Assembly (NCBI RefSeq): GCF_008086345.1
Contig: NZ_CP043006.1
Location: 4,586,032 to 4,650,031 of the forward strand
Direction: 5' to 3'
DNA from: Chitinophaga sp. XS-30
GTDB lineage: Bacteria > Bacteroidota > Bacteroidia > Chitinophagales > Chitinophagaceae
Length of the DNA: 64,000 bases
Position 1 is the first letter of the stretch; each line of letters opens with the position of its first letter. A model generated the notes under the pieces. It was not told where the DNA came from. It saw only the letters and a list, made by a program, of their open reading frames with translations, and searched no databases. A program made the position numbers and the translations under genes. Positions 50,523 through 59,433 of this stretch are shown piece by piece.

Positions 50523-51818
50523 ATGAACGTTTCTCCATATTTGATGTATTCAGACGGTAAAGGGAATATTTTCGAGGATACCTCCCTCTATGTTACCGGC
50601 CGCAGCGGCTGGGACGCATTGCCCATACCGGATGATGAATGGATAGCACTGCCGGATGGTGGCCAGCTGTATGAGCTGCCCGGCCGGCGCGGGATAGGGA
50701 TAGATGTGGAAACCGGGGAAATGCGCCTTTGCGAAAAAGGCTGGGCCGTGGCTGCCTTCATTCCGCCTGCGCACACCGGCTTTTATATCGCCGCATACGA
50801 AACCGCGCCAGACGCCCCCACCCTTCCGCTGTTCTGCTACACCGCCGCGGGATGGTTCGACGACAAATTCTATGTTCCCGCCCAACGCATCGAACAGGAT
50901 ATCCGCCAGGAATGCGCCGGATTCGATGATAAAAAAGTGAAAGGCGGCGTAAAGGAAATGCTGTCCGCCTACCCGCACAACCGCCTCGTCAAACACCTGG
51001 CGGAGAATTGTGCGCTGACCTATCACTGCCCCGCTGCCCGGAATTATTTCATGGGCCGCTGGGAATGCCCGATCCCTTCATCACCCGCATGCAATGCCAA
51101 CTGCATCGGCTGCATCTCCTTCCAGCCGGAAGACGAGCACATCGTTTCCAATCAGGACAGGCTGACCTTCAAGCCAACGGCCGCAGAGATCGTGGAGTTC
51201 ACCGTTCCTCACCTGGAAACCGCACCTTATCCCATCGTGAGTTATGGCCAGGGCTGCGAAGGCGAGCCGTTGCTGATGTGGGAGACCATCCGCGAATCCA
51301 TCATCGAGATCCGCAAACACACCGCCAAGGGAAGCATCAATATCAACACCAACGGCAGCAAACCCAATGCCGTACGCGAGCTTTGCCGGGCAGGGCTGAA
51401 CAGCATCCGGGTAAGTCTCAACTCCGTACGGGAGAAGATCTACACCCCCTACTACCGGCCCAACAACTACCAGTTCAGCGATCTGGCAGAAAGCATAAAG
51501 ATCGTCCGCGAACACGGCGGATGGGCATCCATCAATTATTTTGTATTTCCCGGCATGACGGACAGTGTGGAAGAATACGAAGCCCTGCGCACTTTCATCC
51601 GCGAAACCGGCCTGAACATGATCCAGTGGCGGAACTTCAATATTGATCCCGACTGGTACCTCGGTAAAATTGGCGTAACGGAAACCGGTGAATGCCTGGG
51701 CATGAAACAGATGATGGAATTGATCCGGGAAGAATTCCCCGACCTGAAATATGGTTATTTCAACCCTCCGATGGAACGCATCAACGGCAATTACGAGCTG
51801 GATTTCGCCCATTTCTAA
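50523..51818 (+). CDS. radical SAM protein
   Basis: A 431-residue radical SAM enzyme. An N-terminal region (about 1-180) without a recognised domain precedes the cluster motif C-x3-C-x2-C in SPACNANCIGCISF. The partial TIM barrel follows with SYGQGCEGEPLL (SAM Gly-Glu region), INTNGSKPNAVREL and IRVSLNSV. Such proteins can modify peptides, RNA or small metabolites; the substrate is not evident. No SPASM-type cysteine cluster is visible at the C-terminus. Its ATG directly follows the preceding stop codon. Confidence 0.88.
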   Translation: MNVSPYLMYSDGKGNIFEDTSLYVTGRSGWDALPIPDDEWIALPDGGQLYELPGRRGIGIDVETGEMRLCEKGWAVAAFIPPAHTGFYIAAYETAPDAPTLPLFCYTAAGWFDDKFYVPAQRIEQDIRQECAGFDDKKVKGGVKEMLSAYPHNRLVKHLAENCALTYHCPAARNYFMGRWECPIPSSPACNANCIGCISFQPEDEHIVSNQDRLTFKPTAAEIVEFTVPHLETAPYPIVSYGQGCEGEPLLMWETIRESIIEIRKHTAKGSININTNGSKPNAVRELCRAGLNSIRVSLNSVREKIYTPYYRPNNYQFSDLAESIKIVREHGGWASINYFVFPGMTDSVEEYEALRTFIRETGLNMIQWRNFNIDPDWYLGKIGVTETGECLGMKQMMELIREEFPDLKYGYFNPPMERINGNYELDFAHF

Positions 51819-51867
51819 AAGAAATGTTATCATTCAGGCCACCACTAGAGACCTGACAAAAAAACAT

Positions 51868-51875
51868 TATCTTTG
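51868..51875 (+). promoter_or_regulatory. -7 box for the TonB-like gene
   Basis: TATCTTTG is an exact TAnnTTTG match and ends only 8 bases before the ATG, so the transcript would be nearly leaderless. Confidence 0.45.
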
Positions 51876-51883
51876 GTTACAAG

Positions 51884-52765
51884 ATGGCAGATCAAAAAAA
51901 AGAAAAGAATCTTAAGGCGCTCGGCATTACAGTTGCCGTGCATGCGTTGGTGTTGGTAGCATTGCTGATGATCAGCTTTTCTGCGCCGCCACCGTTGCCC
52001 GATCAGGATCTTGGCATGGAAGTCAATCTTGGCACTTCAGATGACGGTATGGGTGATGAACAACCGTTGAATCCCAATCCGCCAGCCGCCAGCCGGCCGA
52101 TACCCGCACCGGCTCCCCCAACGCCTTCCCAGGCGCAGGAAGCCGGAAACACCCGGGAACTGGCCACCCAGAACGAAGAAGATGCGCCGGAAGTGGCACA
52201 ACCAGTCAAGCCTGTTGCCAAACCTAAAGAGATCGCCAAAACCATCGAGACCAAAACAGCAAAAACAACAGCCAAACCCAAAGCGGAAACTCCTCCCACA
52301 CCACCGGCGCCGCAGAAACCGAAAGCCGTATTCACCGGCGGTTCCTCTACCAGCGCCAACAGCGGTAATAACGCCAACGGTTCCAATAATTCCACCGGAG
52401 AAGGGAATACAGGAAAGCCGGGAGACCGCGGCGTACTGGACGGAGACCCTAATGCCAGCGGCTACACCGGCACACCGGGCAGCGGCAGGGGCGCATCGGA
52501 TTTCCGGCTGAGAGGGCGTAACCTGGTCAACCGGCCGGACGCTTCCTGGGACGGCAATGAGACCGGGTATGTGGCCATCAACATTAAAGTAAACAGGGAA
52601 GGTAAAGTAATAAGCGCCACCTATACACTGAAAAATTCTACCATTAACAATCCACAGGCTATACGCATTGCGAGGGAAGCGGCATTGAAGATCAGGTACA
52701 ATGCCAGCACTGAGGCCCCGGAAGAACAGTTCGGCACCATCCGCTTCTATTTCAAACCGCAGTAA
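51884..52765 (+). CDS. TonB-family energy transducer
   Basis: A 293-residue TonB-like protein that links the inner-membrane proton gradient to outer-membrane transport. It has an N-terminal transmembrane anchor (ALGITVAVHALVLVALLMI), a long periplasmic Pro/Ala/Lys-rich and Asn/Gly-rich spacer (about 55-200), and a C-terminal TonB-type domain (GYVAINIKVNREGKVISATY, then RIAREAALKIRYN). No ExbB or ExbD gene is adjacent. It follows the radical SAM gene by 65 bases with its own near-leaderless -7 box. Confidence 0.82.
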   Translation: MADQKKEKNLKALGITVAVHALVLVALLMISFSAPPPLPDQDLGMEVNLGTSDDGMGDEQPLNPNPPAASRPIPAPAPPTPSQAQEAGNTRELATQNEEDAPEVAQPVKPVAKPKEIAKTIETKTAKTTAKPKAETPPTPPAPQKPKAVFTGGSSTSANSGNNANGSNNSTGEGNTGKPGDRGVLDGDPNASGYTGTPGSGRGASDFRLRGRNLVNRPDASWDGNETGYVAINIKVNREGKVISATYTLKNSTINNPQAIRIAREAALKIRYNASTEAPEEQFGTIRFYFKPQ

Positions 52766-52819
52766 AAGAAGAATAATACGCGGTTTTTCCCGTTTATATT
52801 ACTAACCGTAGCCGATTCT

Positions 52820-54304
52820 ATGTTCCAACGCTCAAAGAAGTGCTTTCTGTTGATAGCGGGATCACTGGCCGTTGCTGCTGCACAGGCGCAGATCTTTCCG
52901 GGATATCACACCAGCCAGTATGCAGGCATTCACGCCGTGCCCTTCAATCCCGCGAGTGCAGCGGGTAGCCGTTACCGTTGGGATGTGAATATCGTCGGCG
53001 CTGACGTCCGGGCCGGCAATACCTATTATAAAGTTGACAAAGCCGCGCTGCTCTCCAGCGATACCCTCCGCAAATTCGCAGACTATTTTCCGGATACCAG
53101 CGCTACCCGCAGACAATATGGATGGGGAAGCGCCGACCTGATGCTGCCCTCCGGGCTTTATGCCATCGACGAGCGGCAATCCGTCGCATTCACCTGGCGG
53201 CTGCGTGGCGCCGCTAACGGCGGCGGCATGGAAACTTCTACCGCCAACTTTTTTGCTGTCAACTATCCCGATCCCCGTTATTTCGACCGTACCATCGCTG
53301 AAAAATATACGGCCGCCTTCGGCCATTCCTGGAATGAGTTCGGCCTCAGCTATGCCAGGGTCATTAAAGATTATGGCGATCATCGCTGGAAAGCCGGCAT
53401 CACCCTGAAATACCTTGCCGGCCAGGCCGCGGGGTATGCGGTGGGGCGGGACGGCGCTTTTGTATATAACGATGATGGCAGTGTAGACATCAACAGCGGC
53501 AAGGCTGCCTATGCCTGGAATGAGGAACTGTCTACCGTGGAGGACAACGACTGGATGTCGCTCTACAGCCCCTTCCAGAATCCCGGCATCGGTGCGGATA
53601 TAGGGATTATCTATGAATGGCGCCCCGACTCCGATGGCTTCGGTTCCCGGTATGAAGACGGCACCTGGAACCCCGATGCAGATACCTGGAAGGCGCGTTT
53701 CGGCATTTCTATCGTGGACATCGGCGGCATCAGCTACCAAAAAGCGGCGACAAGTGCGGACCTGAACCTGGTGGCCGAGCATCTCGACCGCCGCCTGCTC
53801 AACCGGCAGCGCGGGGAAACCATCGATCAATACGCCCAACGGGTGAGCGGATATTTTACCCGGGAAGAAACCGATGACCGGTTCTTCATGAACCTGCCCA
53901 CCTCCGTTAACCTGATGGGTGATTATAATTTCAACGACCGCTTTTTTATCAGCGCCAGCGCCACCATCGGCCTGTTAAGCGGCACCACGAATGATAACAA
54001 AACGCATGCGCTGACGCAGCTCCTGATCACCCCGCGGTACGAAACCCGTCACATCGGGGCATACGTGCCCATTTCCGTGAACCGCTTCGGCCAGGCGGAC
54101 GCAGGCCTGGGCTTGCGGCTGGGACCGCTGGTGCTTGGCTCCGCCACACTTTTCAGCAACCTTGCAAGAAGCCGCGTGGATCATGCGGACGCTTTCGTAG
54201 CTTTGCGCGTAATTCCCATCCGCTTCTCCAAATGGAGCTGGGATAAGGGCGGCGACGGCATCTTCCGCAAACGGAAGAATAATCTCGGTTGCCCTCCTAT
54301 GTAA
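52820..54304 (+). CDS. exported DUF5723 family protein
   Basis: A 494-residue exported protein; a signal peptide (CFLLIAGSLAVAAAQAQ) precedes a DUF5723-like sequence (ISGLVNPASAAGS-like segment AVPFNPASAAGSRYRWDV). The remainder is a beta-rich, aromatic sequence typical of outer-membrane barrels (GFGSRYEDGTWNPDADTWKA, YVPISVNRFGQADAGLG). It follows the TonB-like gene by 54 bases and precedes folC by 12. It is probably an outer-membrane protein of unknown function. Confidence 0.75.
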   Translation: MFQRSKKCFLLIAGSLAVAAAQAQIFPGYHTSQYAGIHAVPFNPASAAGSRYRWDVNIVGADVRAGNTYYKVDKAALLSSDTLRKFADYFPDTSATRRQYGWGSADLMLPSGLYAIDERQSVAFTWRLRGAANGGGMETSTANFFAVNYPDPRYFDRTIAEKYTAAFGHSWNEFGLSYARVIKDYGDHRWKAGITLKYLAGQAAGYAVGRDGAFVYNDDGSVDINSGKAAYAWNEELSTVEDNDWMSLYSPFQNPGIGADIGIIYEWRPDSDGFGSRYEDGTWNPDADTWKARFGISIVDIGGISYQKAATSADLNLVAEHLDRRLLNRQRGETIDQYAQRVSGYFTREETDDRFFMNLPTSVNLMGDYNFNDRFFISASATIGLLSGTTNDNKTHALTQLLITPRYETRHIGAYVPISVNRFGQADAGLGLRLGPLVLGSATLFSNLARSRVDHADAFVALRVIPIRFSKWSWDKGGDGIFRKRKNNLGCPPM

Positions 54305-54316
54305 GCGCAAGGCAAC

Positions 54317-55618
54317 ATGAACTACCAACAAACCATCGAATATCTCTACAGCCGCCTGCCCATGTTCAGCAAAGTAGGCGGGGCCGCTCTCAAGACGGGC
54401 CTGAACAATATCCGCAGCCTTTGCAGCACGCTGGGCAACCCGGAAACACAATTCCATACCATCCATATCGCCGGAACTAACGGAAAAGGCTCTACGAGCC
54501 ATATGCTGAGCGCCATACTGCAGCAGGCCGGCTATAAAACCGGGCTGTACACCTCCCCTCACCTGTATGATTTCCGGGAACGCATCCGGGTAAATGGCAG
54601 GATGATCCCGGAAAACACCGTTACGGATTTCGTACAACGGATACAGCCGGAGATCCCCCGTATTGATCCCTCCTTCTTTGAGGTTACGGTGGCCATGGCC
54701 TTTGAGCATTTCGCGGCGGAGAAAGTGGATATCGCCATTATCGAGACCGGCATGGGCGGGCGGCTGGACAGTACCAATATCATCACTCCCCTGCTCTCCA
54801 TCATCACCAATATCAGCTTCGATCACATGCAGTTCCTGGGGAATACCCTGTCGCTGATCGCCGCGGAAAAAGCCGGGATCATCAAACCGGGCATACCGGT
54901 GATCATCAGTGAAACGCAGGCGGAAACAACACTGGTATTCCGGGAAACGGCTGCACAGCAACAGGCTGCCATCTATTTTGCCGATCAGCATTTCAGGATC
55001 ACAGCCAACGTGCCGGATATGGAAACCCTGCAATTGACGGTACAGGAAACGCAGACCGGCGAAACCCGTTCCTATACGCTGGACCTGCCGGGCCACTATC
55101 AGCAGAAGAATCTGCCCGGCGTACTGCAGGCGGTGCAGCTGCTGCGATTGCAGGGCTGGCGGATCAGTGAAGCACAACTGACCGCAGCGCTTCGCCAGGT
55201 CAAGCGCCTTACCGGTATGGGCGGGCGCTGGGAAGTGATCGGCCGGCAACCGTATGTTGTACTGGATGTGGCGCACAATGAGGCCGGCATACGCATGCTC
55301 CTGGAACAGCTCTCAAGAATGCCGTACAAAAAGCTGCATGTGGTGACCGGTTTTGTAAAGGACAAAGATGTACCGGCATCCCTGGCGCTGCTGCCCACTG
55401 ATGCCGTTTATTATTTCACGAAAGCCCAGATCCCCCGTGCGATGGACGAGCTGCAGCTCCTTGAGCTTGGCGGCCAGGCGGGCTTGAAGGGCAGCGCCTA
55501 CCCCAATGTTCCGGAAGCCTATGCCGCAGCCAGCGCAAAAGCGGAAGCGGACGACCTGATCCTCGTATGCGGCAGTTTCTTTATTGTAGGCGATATGCCC
55601 CGTCAGGAAAGGGATTGA
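54317..55618 (+). CDS. folC: bifunctional folylpolyglutamate/dihydrofolate synthase
   Basis: A 433-residue Mur-ligase-type ATPase that adds glutamate to folates (and to dihydropteroate). The ATP-binding loop IAGTNGKGSTSHML, the FDHMQFLGNTL segment and the DVAHNEAG motif of the C-terminal domain are visible. It is the last plus-strand gene; its 3' end overlaps the convergent NUDIX gene by 16 bases. Confidence 0.93.
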   Translation: MNYQQTIEYLYSRLPMFSKVGGAALKTGLNNIRSLCSTLGNPETQFHTIHIAGTNGKGSTSHMLSAILQQAGYKTGLYTSPHLYDFRERIRVNGRMIPENTVTDFVQRIQPEIPRIDPSFFEVTVAMAFEHFAAEKVDIAIIETGMGGRLDSTNIITPLLSIITNISFDHMQFLGNTLSLIAAEKAGIIKPGIPVIISETQAETTLVFRETAAQQQAAIYFADQHFRITANVPDMETLQLTVQETQTGETRSYTLDLPGHYQQKNLPGVLQAVQLLRLQGWRISEAQLTAALRQVKRLTGMGGRWEVIGRQPYVVLDVAHNEAGIRMLLEQLSRMPYKKLHVVTGFVKDKDVPASLALLPTDAVYYFTKAQIPRAMDELQLLELGGQAGLKGSAYPNVPEAYAAASAKAEADDLILVCGSFFIVGDMPRQERD

Positions 55619-56160
55619 AGTGAGCGGTATTTTTGCAGGGCAAAAAATATGCAGCTGACGTGCAGGCTCTGCATGAAGCGGTTATCCCGCAATAATTTTT
55701 CCACTTCTTCCACATCGGTCAGCACCAGTTCTATTTCCTCATTCTCATCCAGCTCCTGTTCCTGCACCTTCTTTCCGCCAACGGCCAGGAACATATGGGT
55801 AAGGTTCGTACTGGTAGAGGGGTTATGTGATACAGCGCCGAGATGGTAGACCTCCGGGAAAGCGTAACCGGTTTCCTCCAGCAGTTCCCTTTTCACGGCA
55901 ACTTCAGGATCGGCATCTGTTTTATCCATAACGCCGCCGGGTATTTCCAGGAGCGTTTTCCCGAGGGCGTGCCGGTATTGTTTCACCAGTATGGCCTTTC
56001 CGTCAGCGGTGATAGCCAGCGCATTCACCCAGTCAGGGTACTCCAGCACAAAATACGGGTCAACGATCGTGCCATTGGGGGTCTCACATTTGTCGCGGCG
56101 CAGGGTGAGCCATGGCTCTACCCTGTAGAGGTATTCCGATTCCAGTAGTTTCCAGTCCAT
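55603..56160 (-). CDS. NUDIX hydrolase
   Basis: A 185-residue NUDIX protein of the ADP-ribose pyrophosphatase type, which cleaves nucleoside diphosphate derivatives. The Nudix box is visible as EIPGGVMDK followed by KRELLEETGY with the catalytic Glu pair. The opening MDWKLLESEYLYRVEPWLTL supports the start at 56160; an ATG at 56187 is also possible and overlaps the upstream DinB gene. Its stop overlaps folC's 3' end. Substrate not determined. Confidence 0.88.
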   Translation of the reverse strand: MDWKLLESEYLYRVEPWLTLRRDKCETPNGTIVDPYFVLEYPDWVNALAITADGKAILVKQYRHALGKTLLEIPGGVMDKTDADPEVAVKRELLEETGYAFPEVYHLGAVSHNPSTSTNLTHMFLAVGGKKVQEQELDENEEIELVLTDVEEVEKLLRDNRFMQSLHVSCIFFALQKYRSLQSLS

Positions 56161-56177
56161 GTATGATGATTGATTGT

Positions 56178-56708
56178 TTACTTCCATCCTTCCCGTTCTT
56201 TCAGCCGCTCGATGTGCGCATGGTGATGCAGGCCATGCCAGGCGTAATTGGCCAGGTGTTTTGACAAGGTGTATGAGGCCTGATTTTCGGGATGAAAAAA
56301 GGTGAGGTCCCAGTCCCGCGCCTCCATATGCTCATACACCGCTACCCAGCGGGTGTGCAGCGCATGCAGGAGGGTGACGGATATGTTCACGGGGGTATGT
56401 TGCACATCAGGCAACTCCGCCCAGGAGGCTTCCCGGTATGGTTTGATGGTTGGATTATCTTCCGTGAGGGCCAGTTTGAGGCGGATGAAACCGTTCATAT
56501 GGGAGTCCGCCAGATGATGAACGACCTGGGCGACCGTCCAGCCGCCTGGCCTGTAGGGTGTTTCCAGTTGATGGGCGTCAAGGTCCTGTACAGCCAGTTC
56601 TATCAGCGAGGGCAGATACCGGATGTCGTTGATAAAACGTTTGCGCATTTCAGCGTTGATAATTGCAGGCGCTTCAAACCGGCCGATGGGATAACGAAGA
56701 TCTTCCAT
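56178..56708 (-). CDS. DinB/YfiT-like metal-dependent protein (BstA-type)
   Basis: A 176-residue four-helix protein of the DinB superfamily, YfiT/BstA branch, which transfers bacillithiol to electrophiles or acts as a metal hydrolase. Three histidine ligands are visible: VVHHLADSHMNGFIR and YAWHGLHHHAHI. Opening DLRYPIGRFEAP is typical of YfiT. The presence of bshB1 in this window supports a bacillithiol role. Stop overlaps the possible NUDIX start at 56187. Confidence 0.88.
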   Translation of the reverse strand: MEDLRYPIGRFEAPAIINAEMRKRFINDIRYLPSLIELAVQDLDAHQLETPYRPGGWTVAQVVHHLADSHMNGFIRLKLALTEDNPTIKPYREASWAELPDVQHTPVNISVTLLHALHTRWVAVYEHMEARDWDLTFFHPENQASYTLSKHLANYAWHGLHHHAHIERLKEREGWK

Positions 56709-56730
56709 ATCCGTAAATATTGAGTGTTTG

Positions 56731-57495
56731 CTATTCTTCCCGCAGGTCCTTCCCCGTCAGCTGAATGAACACATCCTCGAGGTTGGCCGGCTTCACTTCC
56801 TTTTTGCGTTCGAAACCGCCGGCTACGAGCTGGTCGATCAGCGCATCGGGAGAATCCAGTGCAATAACGCGGCCGCTGTCCACGATCGCACAGCGGTCGC
56901 ACAAAAACTCCGCTTCATCCATATAATGGGTGGTGATCACAACGGTGGTCCCTTGTTCTTTTACCTGCTGGATCAGCGTCCAGAGGTTGCGGCGCGCCTG
57001 GGGGTCCAGTCCCGTTGTCGGCTCATCCAGGAAAATGATCCTGGGTTTGTTGATCAGGGTGGTAGCAATGGAAAAACGTTGCTTCTGGCCGCCGGACAAA
57101 GCTTTGAACTTCGCCGTGGCCTTGTCTTCCAGGTTGAATTCCTTCAGCAGCTCGCGGGCATTCACCGGCTGGTTGTACAGTCCCCCGAACAGTTCCACCA
57201 GTTCCAGCAGGTTCAGCCCGGGGTAATATCCGGAGGATTGCAGCTGTACCCCGATGATCTTTTTAATGGCTCCGGGGTCTTCATCCAGGTTGATGCCATC
57301 CACGATCACCGTCCCGGAGGTCTTCTGCCGCAGGGTTTCAATGATCTCCAGGGTAGTGGATTTCCCGGCGCCATTGGGACCGAGCAGGCCAAATACCTCA
57401 TTTTCATACACATCGAAGCTGATCCCTTTCACCGCCGTGAAATCGCCGTACTGTTTCACCAGGTCTTTCACCTCTATGATCTTCCGTTTTTCCAT
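56731..57495 (-). CDS. ABC transporter ATP-binding protein
   Basis: A 254-residue ABC ATPase. Walker A GPNGAGKST, Q-loop, signature LSGGQKQR, Walker B RIIFLDEPTTGLDP and the H-loop VITTHYMDEAE are all visible. The family resembles drug/antibiotic and ABC-2-type exporters (CcmA/DrrA). No permease gene is adjacent in this window; the DinB gene lies 22 bases downstream on the same strand. Confidence 0.92.
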   Translation of the reverse strand: MEKRKIIEVKDLVKQYGDFTAVKGISFDVYENEVFGLLGPNGAGKSTTLEIIETLRQKTSGTVIVDGINLDEDPGAIKKIIGVQLQSSGYYPGLNLLELVELFGGLYNQPVNARELLKEFNLEDKATAKFKALSGGQKQRFSIATTLINKPRIIFLDEPTTGLDPQARRNLWTLIQQVKEQGTTVVITTHYMDEAEFLCDRCAIVDSGRVIALDSPDALIDQLVAGGFERKKEVKPANLEDVFIQLTGKDLREE

Positions 57496-57633
57496 GTCGC
57501 CAATTTACGGCAAAAAAATTTTGGGGAAGAAGGGAAAATGTACACGCTATGCGCTGGCTCAACCGTTCAATAAATGCTCGTTGCGCAATCACCCGGAAAA
57601 CCTTGTCCCTGTTTGCAGATGGCCCATTTTGCA

Positions 57634-57667
57634 AAAAAGGGGTACCCGCACATGGATACCCCTTTTT
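57634..57667 (-). terminator. terminator after the CAP-domain gene
   Basis: GGGGTA (57639-57644) and TACCCC (57657-57662), extended by A5/T5, form a symmetric hairpin on either strand, 30 bases past the stop at 57698. Confidence 0.78.
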
Positions 57668-57697
57668 CGATAAATGTAAATTTTGTGACCGGATCAG

Positions 57698-58213
57698 CTA
57701 TTTGGATGCCGCCGGTTTGTTGATGAAGATCTGGGTGAAATAGGTAATATTCCCTTTCCCCTTTGCCGTACCGATGCCGATCATGTTAAAGTTGCCCAGC
57801 ATGTTCTTGCGGTGGCCGGGGCTTTTGATCCATCCGTTCACCACAGCTTCGGCGTTCAGGTTGCCGTAGGCCACATTCTCCGCGGCAGCGCTTACACGGC
57901 CCAGCTTTTTGGAGATATCGTCGATACGGCTTTCAAAACCATCATGGCCGAATGCGCTGCGGCCATTGGCCATGGACCTGCTGTGTCCGCGCGCTTCCGT
58001 ATTCAGCACTTCATTCATCACCAGGGCGGCGAGGCCTTTGGATTTACGGTACTTGTTAACGTAGTAAAGAATGTCCTCTTCCATATTGCCGGATGATCTC
58101 ACCGTACCGGTGGCTGCGCCGCTCACCGGTTTGCTGCAGGCCAGCGCCTGGGAGGATAAAAATACGGCGACGGATAGTACAAGGATCTGGTAAAATTTCT
58201 TCTCTCTGAACAT
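57698..58213 (-). CDS. exported CAP/SCP-domain protein
   Basis: A 171-residue exported protein with a signal peptide (ILVLSVAVFLSSQALA; cysteine follows, but the context is not a canonical lipobox). The CAP domain shows LYYVNKYRKSKGLAAL, the active-pocket histidines in ARGHSRSMA and FGHDGF, and ENVAYG with WIKSPGHRKNML. CAP proteins bind sterols or lipids or act as proteases; the function here is unknown. Confidence 0.88.
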   Translation of the reverse strand: MFREKKFYQILVLSVAVFLSSQALACSKPVSGAATGTVRSSGNMEEDILYYVNKYRKSKGLAALVMNEVLNTEARGHSRSMANGRSAFGHDGFESRIDDISKKLGRVSAAAENVAYGNLNAEAVVNGWIKSPGHRKNMLGNFNMIGIGTAKGKGNITYFTQIFINKPAASK

Positions 58214-58271
58214 GTTTCTAAAAACGGTTTATTAAAGGATAAAATTGTGCGAACCAATATCGCGCCAGATT

Positions 58272-59279
58272 TTACCGGATGACAGCCTGCACCGTTTCGA
58301 TCATGTTCTTTGAGCCGATGAATACGGGGATGCGCTGATGCAGCTCCGTGGGTTTGATATCGAGCAATCGCCTTTCGCTGTCTGCAATAGCGAGCCCTCC
58401 CGCTTTTTCCATGAGGAAGGACATCGGGTTGCATTCATAGCATAACCGCAGGCGGCCCTGGCTGTATTTTCCGAACGCCGGGTACATGAAAATGCCGCCC
58501 TGTATGAGGGTGCGGTGGATCTCGGAGACCATGCAGCCCACGAAACGGTGGCGGTACACCTTTCCTTTATTATCCTTTGCCATGAACAACTGGATGGCTT
58601 CCCGGGTCTTTTCGTCGTACAAATGGTAGTAGCCCATGTTCACTGAGAAAATATCACTGTCTTCCGGCACCTTCAGGTTGGGGTGCGACAGGCAGAACTC
58701 GCCGATGCTGGGGTCCAGCGTAAAGCCCTGCACGCTCCGCCGGGTGGCGTACACCAGCATGGTGGAAGAGCCGTAGATGATGTAACCGGCAGCGATCTGG
58801 CGGTTGCCGGGCTGCAGGAAGTCCTCCAGCTCGCAGGGCGTGCCATTGGGCGTCAATCTGCGGTAAACGGAGAAAATGGTGCCGATAGAAACATTCACAT
58901 CAATATTGCCCGAGCCGTCCAGCGGGTCTATCAGCACAACATATTTTGAATTTTTGGAATGTTCGTCAGTAAAAGGGATAAATTCTTCATTCTCTTCGGA
59001 CGCAACACCACAGCAATAGATGCTGGTTCCCAGTGAGTTGATCAGCTGGTCATTGGCAAATTCATCCAGTTTTTTAACAGATTCTCCCTGTACATTGGTT
59101 TTGCCGGCTTCGCCGAGAATATCCGCAATACCGGCTTTGTTCACTTCTACATTCACTCTCTTTGAGGCCAGTCCGATATCCCGCAAAAGGCCTGATAGCT
59201 GGCCGGTTGCACCGGGGTAATTACGCAGTTCCTGGATAGTGAACTCGTCCAGGGTCATCACTCGTTGGTTCAGTTTCAT
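58272..59279 (-). CDS. fbp: fructose-1,6-bisphosphatase, class 1
   Basis: A 335-residue class 1 FBPase of gluconeogenesis, which removes the 1-phosphate from fructose 1,6-bisphosphate. Metal- and substrate-binding motifs are visible as VASEENEEF, LIDPLDGSGNIDVNVSIG and the 6-phosphate region IHRTLIQGGIFMYP. The active length fits the family. It is transcribed divergently from the aspartate kinase gene, 154 bases apart. Confidence 0.94.
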   Translation of the reverse strand: MKLNQRVMTLDEFTIQELRNYPGATGQLSGLLRDIGLASKRVNVEVNKAGIADILGEAGKTNVQGESVKKLDEFANDQLINSLGTSIYCCGVASEENEEFIPFTDEHSKNSKYVVLIDPLDGSGNIDVNVSIGTIFSVYRRLTPNGTPCELEDFLQPGNRQIAAGYIIYGSSTMLVYATRRSVQGFTLDPSIGEFCLSHPNLKVPEDSDIFSVNMGYYHLYDEKTREAIQLFMAKDNKGKVYRHRFVGCMVSEIHRTLIQGGIFMYPAFGKYSQGRLRLCYECNPMSFLMEKAGGLAIADSERRLLDIKPTELHQRIPVFIGSKNMIETVQAVIR

Positions 59280-59433
59280 AAACGTCAGGTTTTGGTGTTG
59301 GTTTGGGTGGGCTAAATTAAGGGAATCGCCTCTATTTCAAGGGAATTGTCATTTTCTGCGAGATAGATTTTAAAACAAATCTAAAGTTGCCGTACTTTGC
59401 CGAACGATTTTTTAACAGAAGAGGATTTCCTTT

